A stretch of DNA of 5,806 nt, taken from contig CACYCU010000069.1 in the NCBI GenBank assembly GCA_902772945.1, forward strand, positions 1 to 5,806, written 5' to 3'. This document shows, piece by piece, positions 1-5,238 of the stretch (within the stretch, counting starts at the first letter, position 1; each line of letters starts with the position of its first letter). Position numbers and translations under genes: made by a program. This DNA is from an uncultured bacterium (GTDB lineage Bacteria; Cyanobacteriota; Vampirovibrionia; Gastranaerophilales; Gastranaerophilaceae). Below the pieces are notes generated by a model, which saw only the letters and a program-made list of their open reading frames with translations, did not search any database and had not been told where the DNA came from.

Positions 1-594
1 TCGGCACTTACAATACCTACTTTTGTAAGAAATCACCAAAAACAAGTTTTTGTAACTCAATTAAAAAAAGTTTATTCCGAACTTGCTCAAGCAGCAGATT
101 CAGCACTAGTAGAAAACAACGCAATCTCACTTGCTGAAACAAAATTCAACAGAAGCAACACTAATGCTGCAAAAGACTTTTTTAATACACATTTAAAAAT
201 TGTAAAAACATGTACGGATGACAAAACCCCTTGTTTTGCAGAATCATATAAATATATTGACGGAACAGAATTTGAGGATTACATAGAAACAGATGATAAG
301 CAACCTTGCTTTGTATTAGCTGACGGCGCTTCTATCTGCAATAGATATGGTGGATTTAGCCCAGATCGGGAAGGACGCCATGGTACTATGCAATTGAATA
401 TTGATATTAACGGTCAACAAGGTCCTAATATTGTTGGTCGTGATTTCTTTTACACCGAAATATACTCTGACGGAAAAGTCAATGAAAGCTACAATACTGA
501 AAACAATGAAATATATTGTCAAGATACAAGGTCATTATATGGTTTTGGCTGCTTGAGTAAAATCATAAATGCCGGTTGGAAGATGGACTATTAA
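1..594 (+). CDS. Type IV pilin-like / type II secretion pseudopilin, 5' end missing
   Basis: The first reading frame is open from base 1 to the TAA at 592-594, giving 197 residues with no start codon, so the N-terminus lies outside the window. The visible start (SALTIPTFVRNHQKQ) looks like the last turn of a pilin N-terminal hydrophobic helix followed by the usual amphipathic helix (QLKKVYSELAQAAD, visible residues 20-33). The prepilin peptidase site itself is not seen. The globular part has six cysteines (71, 78, 103, 113, 173, 184), enough for three disulfides. It also has an acidic/Asn loop, DINGQQGPNIVGRD (residues 135-148), which resembles the calcium-type loops of pseudopilins, and it ends in GWKMDY. 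By family, such proteins are exported, processed at the inner membrane and assembled into a pilus or pseudopilus; the exact role here is unknown. The gene converges on ribF and the last 32 bp overlap it. Calling it pilin-like is fairly safe; major pilin, minor pilin and pseudopilin cannot be told apart. Confidence 0.82.
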   Translation, partial: SALTIPTFVRNHQKQVFVTQLKKVYSELAQAADSALVENNAISLAETKFNRSNTNAAKDFFNTHLKIVKTCTDDKTPCFAESYKYIDGTEFEDYIETDDKQPCFVLADGASICNRYGGFSPDREGRHGTMQLNIDINGQQGPNIVGRDFFYTEIYSDGKVNESYNTENNEIYCQDTRSLYGFGCLSKIINAGWKMDY

Positions 595-1459
595 TATCGA
601 GTTCTATTTGTTTTTTTAATGCTTCAAGAGAGGGGAATTTCTTTTCCTCTCTTATCATATATTCAAATTCTACATTTATATCTTTGCCATAAATATCCTT
701 ATCAAAATCCAAAATATGTACTTCTAAAATTGGTTCTTTACCATTTACAGTCGGACGCATCCCAAAATTTGCAATACCTTTACCATAATTAGTTAGAACA
801 GAAAATACACCGTACGGCAAATCAATCAATTCTTTTGGATATTTGATATTTGCGGTTCTAAAACCGATTGTTCTGCCAATTTGATTTCCTTCAACAACTT
901 TACCAGAAACTGAAAATCTATAGCCTAGCATTTTGTTTGCTTTTTCAATATATCCGTTTGAGAGAAGATTTCTTATTTCTGAACTGCTTATTACAACATC
1001 ATCAAGTTTTTGGGGCGATATTTCAGAATATTCATACCCAAATTCAAGAGAATTTTCTTTTAAAAATTCTGAATTACCTGTTTTATTACGACCGAAATTA
1101 TGATTCCAACCGGTCGAAATTGACACAGGGGAAAAATGTTTTACCAAAATATTTTTTAAATATTCTTCTGCTGTCAAATTAGATACTTCTTCAAAATTTA
1201 ATTCATATAAAAAATCTACCCCTAATTCTTTTATTTTTTCTTCTCTCATTTTTTGAGTAAGAATATATTTTGGACTAACACCCCAAAAATAACAGCAAGG
1301 ATGATCTTTAAATGTTATTACAGCAGATTTTTTACTATGTTTTTTTGCGTAATCTACCGCACTTTTAATAACTTTTTTATGCCCCAAATGTACTCCGTCA
1401 AAAAAGCCCAAGGCTAATGACAAGTTATCATTTTTGTTCAATTCATAAAATATCTGCAT
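563..1459 (-). CDS. ribF: Bifunctional riboflavin kinase / FAD synthetase RibF
   Basis: This cytosolic enzyme phosphorylates riboflavin to FMN and then adenylates FMN to FAD. The 298-residue length is normal for bacterial RibF. The N-terminal FAD synthetase domain (about 1-180) shows the nucleotidyltransferase motif GFFDGVHLGH (18-27), a TGWNHNFGRNKTG segment (116-128) and ISSSEIR (157-163). The C-terminal flavokinase domain (about 181-290) shows GRTIGFRTANI (195-205), GMRPTVNG (233-240), LEVHILDFD (245-253, with the likely catalytic Glu246) and REEKKFPSLE (270-279). The usual flavokinase motif is G-F-P-T-A-N; here the proline is Arg201, while the Mg-binding Thr and Asn are kept. I chose ATG 1459-1457 because RibF proteins normally begin about 15-20 residues before the GxFDGVH motif. 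A TTG at 1525 would add 22 unrelated residues encoded by promoter-like AT-rich DNA. No Shine-Dalgarno sequence precedes the ATG. The 3' end overlaps the pilin gene by 32 bp. No FMN riboswitch is present upstream. Confidence 0.95.
   Translation of the reverse strand: MQIFYELNKNDNLSLALGFFDGVHLGHKKVIKSAVDYAKKHSKKSAVITFKDHPCCYFWGVSPKYILTQKMREEKIKELGVDFLYELNFEEVSNLTAEEYLKNILVKHFSPVSISTGWNHNFGRNKTGNSEFLKENSLEFGYEYSEISPQKLDDVVISSSEIRNLLSNGYIEKANKMLGYRFSVSGKVVEGNQIGRTIGFRTANIKYPKELIDLPYGVFSVLTNYGKGIANFGMRPTVNGKEPILEVHILDFDKDIYGKDINVEFEYMIREEKKFPSLEALKKQIELDINSPSSNRHL
626..653. repeat. Inverted repeat (hairpin) within the 3' end of ribF
   Basis: The arms 626-633 (AAGAGAGG) and 646-653 (CCTCTCTT) are perfect complements. 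In a plus-strand transcript the stem could extend inward through two G-U and two A-U pairs to 12 pairs with a 4-nt loop (638-641). It begins 31 bp after the pilin stop codon, so it could fold at the 3' end of the pilin mRNA. No T-run follows on either strand, so it is not a classic intrinsic terminator. It lies in codons for the conserved RibF stretch REEKKFPSLE, so it may be a coding coincidence. Confidence 0.45.
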
Positions 1460-1465
1460 AGAACT

Positions 1466-1496
1466 ATTATATAACAAATTCTTTACAAAATAGCAA
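1466..1496 (-). promoter_or_regulatory. Candidate ribF promoter, nearly leaderless
   Basis: On the minus strand a -35-like TTGCTA (1496-1491) is followed after 17 bp by TATATA (1473-1468), which is preceded by TGT as in an extended -10. A perfect TATAAT also lies at 1471-1466, with a 19-bp spacer. Only six bases separate TATAAT from the ribF ATG at 1459, so transcription would begin within a few bases of the start codon. This fits the absence of a Shine-Dalgarno sequence. It is predicted from sequence pattern only, in very AT-rich DNA where chance matches are common. Confidence 0.5.
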
Positions 1497-1527
1497 AAAA
1501 TTTTTTTTTGAATTTTATATAACAAAA

Positions 1528-1533
1528 AGAGGA
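1528..1533 (+). promoter_or_regulatory. Ribosome binding site of the 111-aa gene
   Basis: AGAGGA sits 5 bases before the ATG at 1539, a clear Shine-Dalgarno sequence that fixes this start. Possible -10 hexamers lie at 1516-1521 (TATATA) or further upstream at 1465-1470 (TATTAT, with TTCATA 17 bp before it at 1442-1447, inside ribF). Neither is strong enough to call a promoter. Confidence 0.7.
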
Positions 1534-1538
1534 ATCAG

Positions 1539-1874
1539 ATGAAAGTTCAGCTAAACACACAACTAAATTCACAACAAACATTTTGCGGAAACCACGCAAA
1601 ACGTGGAGCAAAAAATATATACCAACTTATGAATAAATTATATGATAATGCATATAGAAATAAACTTTATGGATATTATCCGGATATTATTCAAATTAGT
1701 TCAAAAATGAAAGATGGTACAGAAGTTTCTGCAGTTGCCACTTTTGAAAGAGGAAAATTTGTTGACATAAGTTTTCCGTACGAAGTTTCACAATATAGAA
1801 GAGAATTTTGTAAAAAGCTTCTCGACAAATATAACTTTGTAATAACTAAAGGCAAATCAAGTAGACACAGATAG
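1539..1874 (+). CDS. Small basic hypothetical protein, lineage-type
   Basis: I do not recognise a functional family. The protein has 111 residues and is strongly basic (20 Lys/Arg against 9 Asp/Glu) and tyrosine-rich (9 Tyr, six of them between 28 and 47). Residues 1-18 are a Gln/Asn-rich polar tail with QQTFCGN at 12-18. A probable helix follows (about 25-42), then a stretch that looks like a beta hairpin (about 50-80, turning at KDGTE and ERGK), then a second helix (about 82-98) and a basic tail ending SSRHR. There is no signal peptide or membrane segment, and it has only two cysteines (16 and 91). The good Shine-Dalgarno sequence, the strong terminator directly after the stop and the start-to-stop fit between ribF and aspS argue that it is a real gene. 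The 'FCGN/FxG' N-terminal style is one I associate with Gastranaerophilales proteins (recollection, not a search). A role cannot be assigned. Its basic charge could suit nucleic-acid or ribosome binding, but that is only a guess. Confidence 0.8.
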   Translation: MKVQLNTQLNSQQTFCGNHAKRGAKNIYQLMNKLYDNAYRNKLYGYYPDIIQISSKMKDGTEVSAVATFERGKFVDISFPYEVSQYRREFCKKLLDKYNFVITKGKSSRHR

Positions 1875-1905
1875 AAAAAATCTTCGCTATTCGCGAAGAT
1901 TTTTT
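1875..1905. terminator. Bidirectional intrinsic terminator
   Basis: The arms TCTTCGC (1881-1887) and GCGAAGA (1893-1899) form a perfect 7-bp stem with a 5-base loop (1888-1892). Six A's before it (1875-1880) and six T's after it (1900-1905) extend the pairing to 13 bp and supply a U-run whichever strand is transcribed. It begins directly after the stop of the 111-aa gene and ends three bases from the aspS stop, so it can end both convergent transcripts. Confidence 0.92.
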
Positions 1906-1908
1906 ATT

Positions 1909-3687
1909 TTATCCTTTATGAACTGTGCTTTTCAAATGAAGTTCTCTTAACTGTTGTAATGAAGCCTCACCCGGAGCATCACTCATCAAATCTTTTGCAC
2001 CGGAATTTTTTGGAAACGCAATAACATCACGAATAGATTCAGTTCTGCAAAGCAGTGCAACAAGTCTGTCTAGACCGATTGCCAAACCTGCATGAGGTGG
2101 TGTACCATATTGCAATGCATTTACCATAAAACCAAATTTTTCCTTAGCTTCATCTTCTGTCAATCCTAATGCCTTGAATACAGCAGATTGAACTTCAGAT
2201 GAGTGAATTCTGACAGATCCGCCGCCAAGCTCTGTTCCGTTATATACAATATCATAAGCAATAGATTTAACATTTCCTAAATCTCCGGATTTTAATTTAT
2301 CCAAATCTTCAATGCAAGGAGATGTGAACGGATGGTGCATTGCCATGAATCTGCCTTCTTCGTCACTCCATTCGAACATTGGGAAGTCTACAACCCATAA
2401 CAAATTATGTTTGCTTTCATCAATCAAATCAAGACGTTTACCAAAATACAATCTTAATCTGCCCATTATGTCATAAACTAATTTTGGTTTATCTGCAACA
2501 AAGAAGATTATGTCACCGGCTTGAGCTTGCGCACGTTCTTGAATAGCTTTTGCCTGTTCTTCAGTCACAAATTTCAATACAGGAGATTTTGCGCTGCCGT
2601 CTTCGTTATAAATTATATTAGCCAAAGCTTTTGCACCGAATGAAACCGCTAATTTTGTAATGTCATCAATATCTTTTCTTGAGAAGCTTGCACCACCCGG
2701 GATTCTGATACCACGAACAATACCGCCGTTTTCAAGAGTTGATTTGACGATTTGGAATTCAGATTGAAGAATAATATCACCAATATCAAATAACTCCAAA
2801 CCAAAACGAGTATCAGGTTTATCAGAACCGAATCTGTCCATAGCTTCCTGCCAAGGCATTTGAATGAACGGTGGTTTTACCTCAACCCCTGCTGCCTTGA
2901 ATGTATCTACAATAAGACCTTCTACTGTTTTTATTACATCTTGTTGTTCAACAAATGACATTTCAAGGTCAATTTGCGTAAACTCAGGCTGCCTGTCTGC
3001 ACGCAAATCCTCGTCCCTAAAGCATTTTGCAATTTGATAGTATCTTTCAATTCCGCCAACCATCAACAATTGTTTAAAAATTTGAGGTGATTGAGGTAGT
3101 GCATAGAACTTACCTTCCTGAACACGTGAAGGAACCAAATAATCTCTTGCACCTTCAGGTGTTGTTTTAATCAAGATAGGTGTTTCAACTTCTAAGAAAT
3201 TTTGATTATTTAAATAATTTCTTGCTGCTTGACAAATTTTGTGACGTAAAGTCAAATTGTGAAGCATACTTTCACGTCTTATATCAAGATATCTGTATTT
3301 TAACCTTACATCTTCAGAAACATTTTCATCGTCCAAAACAAATGGTAATGTTTTAGCTTCAGATAATATTTCTACAAATTCAGGATACATTTCAACTTGT
3401 CCTGTAGGATATTTTTCATTATATGTTTCCTCAGGTCTTTTAGAAATTTTTCCTTTTACTGTTATTACATATTCTGATCTGATTTTTTCAAAAACTTTAT
3501 GCACTTCAGGGTTAATTTGAGGATTTGCCACTAACTGGAAAAACCCTGATCTGTCTCTTAATTCAATAAATAAAATTCCGCCCAAATCTCGGATGGTAGA
3601 TGCCCAGCCTGATAGGGTTACTTCTTCATTCAAATTGCTAAGATTAAGCTCTCCGCAATTATGATCCTTTAATCTTGTCTTAATCAT
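1909..3687 (-). CDS. aspS: Aspartyl-tRNA synthetase, bacterial type
   Basis: This cytosolic class IIb synthetase charges tRNA-Asp with aspartate using ATP. At 592 residues it matches the usual bacterial length of about 590, and it is complete. The order is: an N-terminal OB-fold anticodon-binding domain (about 1-110, with GWASTIRDLGG at 27-37 and IELRDRSG at 41-48); the catalytic core with motif 1 (around VETP, 167-170) and the flipping-loop QSPQIFKQ (199-206); motif 2 (FRDEDLRADRQPEFTQID, 223-240); the bacterial GAD insertion domain (about 290-420); GTELGGGSVRIH (484-495); and motif 3 (GLAIGLDRL, 534-542). All class II catalytic signatures look intact. The start is supported by AAGGA seven bases upstream. 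Leu35 is at the position where the non-discriminating Pseudomonas enzyme has His31, which favours an Asp-specific enzyme (inference from remembered alignments). It is downstream of two membrane-protein genes on the same strand with a 57-bp gap, and it ends at a strong terminator. Confidence 0.98.
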   Translation of the reverse strand: MIKTRLKDHNCGELNLSNLNEEVTLSGWASTIRDLGGILFIELRDRSGFFQLVANPQINPEVHKVFEKIRSEYVITVKGKISKRPEETYNEKYPTGQVEMYPEFVEILSEAKTLPFVLDDENVSEDVRLKYRYLDIRRESMLHNLTLRHKICQAARNYLNNQNFLEVETPILIKTTPEGARDYLVPSRVQEGKFYALPQSPQIFKQLLMVGGIERYYQIAKCFRDEDLRADRQPEFTQIDLEMSFVEQQDVIKTVEGLIVDTFKAAGVEVKPPFIQMPWQEAMDRFGSDKPDTRFGLELFDIGDIILQSEFQIVKSTLENGGIVRGIRIPGGASFSRKDIDDITKLAVSFGAKALANIIYNEDGSAKSPVLKFVTEEQAKAIQERAQAQAGDIIFFVADKPKLVYDIMGRLRLYFGKRLDLIDESKHNLLWVVDFPMFEWSDEEGRFMAMHHPFTSPCIEDLDKLKSGDLGNVKSIAYDIVYNGTELGGGSVRIHSSEVQSAVFKALGLTEDEAKEKFGFMVNALQYGTPPHAGLAIGLDRLVALLCRTESIRDVIAFPKNSGAKDLMSDAPGEASLQQLRELHLKSTVHKG

Positions 3688-3694
3688 TATATCT

Positions 3695-3699
3695 TCCTT
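3695..3699 (-). promoter_or_regulatory. Ribosome binding site of aspS
   Basis: AAGGA on the minus strand lies seven bases before the aspS ATG (3687-3685). It fixes the start that also matches the usual AspRS N-terminus. Confidence 0.75.
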
Positions 3700-3714
3700 T
3701 TTACTTATAAACTA

Positions 3715-3743
3715 ATTTTATCAAAAAAAATAAAAAAAATACA
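3715..3743 (-). promoter_or_regulatory. Candidate aspS promoter
   Basis: On the minus strand TTGTAT (3743-3738) is separated by 18 bp from TAAAAT (3720-3715), which is preceded by TGA as in an extended -10. The spacer is mostly two runs of eight T's. Transcription would begin about 20 bases before the aspS ATG, leaving room for its Shine-Dalgarno sequence. It starts directly after the stop of the upstream glycosyltransferase gene. This is a pattern match only, in AT-rich DNA. Confidence 0.4.
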
Positions 3744-3744
3744 A

Positions 3745-5199
3745 TTATTTTTTGAATTTGACAAAAATATTTTCCTTCCCATCATTATACACTTCTATAA
3801 TTTCTGTATTTTTTAATTTATTCACAATTCGAGTGTGATATTTTTTTCTTGTTTCATTATCGGTTAGATCAGGATGCTCATTTGCTATTGCATTTATCAA
3901 ACAATATTGACCTGATTCTAAATCTTCAATATTCTTTTTCGTAAAATCTATATATTTATGATTTCTGTTAAAATGGAATATTTTATCATACTGATCATAT
4001 GTAGCAATATCATATATATTCATCAATACAACATCATTTTTACTACATACTGATAAACTTTTCTGTAGCGGAGCTCTTAAATTTGCTATAGTAGCGTTAA
4101 ATGGATTTTGATATTTAAAGACAAAAAATACAGATAATATAAATATCAAAACTGATAATATATTCACATATCTTTTATTATACTCAAACAAATTTATAAT
4201 TACAAGAATTAGCAGCGGAAACATATATAAAGAGAGGCGGCCAAAAAAAGGATAAATATATAATGCTACAGAAGACAACATTGCTACAATTGGCAATAAC
4301 ATTAACTGTGATTTTGGTTTGTTTATTGTAAATAATAATTTTATTATGCCAGCTATCAACAACAGTATAATAATAGTTATAGTTTTACTAAGAGGTATTG
4401 ATAAATAATAACTAAAAACTTTAGAAGGTAATGTAAAAATCATTCCTGGAATCAAGCTATACACAAACCCATCACACCAAAAAGAATATAACATGTTATT
4501 TGAAGATAAATAATTCTGAGTTAAATACAAACCTGCAAAACCAATTAAAGAAGGCAATATTAAAACTGAAAATTTTGATATATTTTCTTTTTTTAAGTTT
4601 TTACTGATAATAACAATAAATACGGCTCCTATTGCAAATAAACTTGTAAATGAGAAAAACATACTCAACATATAAATTGAACCAATTAAATATAATTTCA
4701 TTTTGCTCAATTTATTAAAATCAATATAAAAATATGACAATAAAATTATAATAAAAGTACAAACATCGCTACTATATTGCTTGAAATCGGAAGCAAAATA
4801 TATTAAATGAATATTTAAACAAAATAACAAATTTGATATTAATATATTTACCTTATTTGAAAGAAATTTTTTCGATAAATCAAAAAATGCAAATATTGAA
4901 ATTATTGAAGCTAAAAAAGGTATAAGCCTAAGACTTGCCATATAATTTACACTGAAATTTTTTGATATCTCAAGTACTATTTTAGAAAAAAATAAAAACA
5001 GCGGCGGAGATGCTTGGTTATAACGGAGTGGCAAAAAGACTTGCGGTAAAGTTATTGTGTTAATATTATCAAACAATGCCAATTCATCTGACCATAACCA
5101 CCTGAACTCAAAAAAATATTTTGCTCTTAAGAATATCCCGCAAAATATTATTAATATTATTAATACATTGTATATTCTATTTAATAATGATTTTTCCAT
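3745..5199 (-). CDS. GT-C type membrane glycosyltransferase, GT39/ArnT-like
   Basis: This 484-residue polytopic inner-membrane protein has about 11 hydrophobic segments spread over residues 11-361 and a soluble C-terminal part (about 362-484). GT-C enzymes move a sugar from a polyprenyl-phosphate carrier onto lipid, glycan or protein on the outer face of the membrane. Evidence for that family is the acidic pair in the first outer loop (WSDE, 36-39, the usual GT-C catalytic or metal-binding position), the QASPPLFLFF stretch that follows (62-71), and ASDFKQYSSD (136-145), a segment typical of GT39-like proteins. The donor and acceptor cannot be predicted. The start ATG has AGGTG five bases upstream (5209-5205). 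It follows the DUF2142 gene by 39 bp on the same strand and is probably cotranscribed with it. Base composition is markedly more AT-rich than aspS, partly because Ile, Phe, Lys and Asn dominate. The C-terminal third shows no motif I recognise. Confidence 0.75.
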   Translation of the reverse strand: MEKSLLNRIYNVLIILIIFCGIFLRAKYFFEFRWLWSDELALFDNINTITLPQVFLPLRYNQASPPLFLFFSKIVLEISKNFSVNYMASLRLIPFLASIISIFAFFDLSKKFLSNKVNILISNLLFCLNIHLIYFASDFKQYSSDVCTFIIILLSYFYIDFNKLSKMKLYLIGSIYMLSMFFSFTSLFAIGAVFIVIISKNLKKENISKFSVLILPSLIGFAGLYLTQNYLSSNNMLYSFWCDGFVYSLIPGMIFTLPSKVFSYYLSIPLSKTITIIILLLIAGIIKLLFTINKPKSQLMLLPIVAMLSSVALYIYPFFGRLSLYMFPLLILVIINLFEYNKRYVNILSVLIFILSVFFVFKYQNPFNATIANLRAPLQKSLSVCSKNDVVLMNIYDIATYDQYDKIFHFNRNHKYIDFTKKNIEDLESGQYCLINAIANEHPDLTDNETRKKYHTRIVNKLKNTEIIEVYNDGKENIFVKFKK

Positions 5200-5204
5200 A
5201 AAAG

Positions 5205-5209
5205 CACCT
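5205..5209 (-). promoter_or_regulatory. Ribosome binding site of the GT-C gene
   Basis: AGGTG on the minus strand lies five bases before the ATG at 5199-5197. It is a modest Shine-Dalgarno match, and it is the only one in the 39-bp gap between the two membrane-protein genes. Confidence 0.5.
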
Positions 5210-5238
5210 ATATATTAACATAAAATATATATTGTATA

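Noticed and set aside
316..522. Minus-strand open frame inside the pilin gene
   Set aside because: It is antisense to a well-supported pilin domain and its product resembles nothing. It is a shadow frame.
388..594. Separate short gene starting at ATG 388
   Set aside because: It is in frame with the open reading frame running from base 1 and is simply the C-terminal part of the pilin.
868..1182. Plus-strand open frame inside ribF
   Set aside because: It is antisense to conserved RibF motifs, its composition is typical of a reverse-frame translation, and it has no independent support.
1460..1525. N-terminal extension of RibF from a TTG at 1525
   Set aside because: The extra 22 residues match nothing in RibF, are encoded by promoter-like AT-rich DNA, and have no ribosome binding site. 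The ATG at 1459 gives the normal distance to GFFDGVHLGH.
1460..1538. FMN riboswitch or other leader RNA upstream of ribF
   Set aside because: The 79-bp spacer is too short and AT-rich, and no RFN-type conserved helices are visible.
3721..3740. Two runs of eight A's (T's on the minus strand) after the GT-C stop as a terminator
   Set aside because: No GC-bearing stem precedes the T-runs. They fit better as the spacer of a possible aspS promoter.
5200..5238. Promoter or attenuator between the DUF2142 and GT-C genes
   Set aside because: Several TATA-like strings occur, but none has a properly spaced -35, and the weak A/T self-complementarity is expected from composition.
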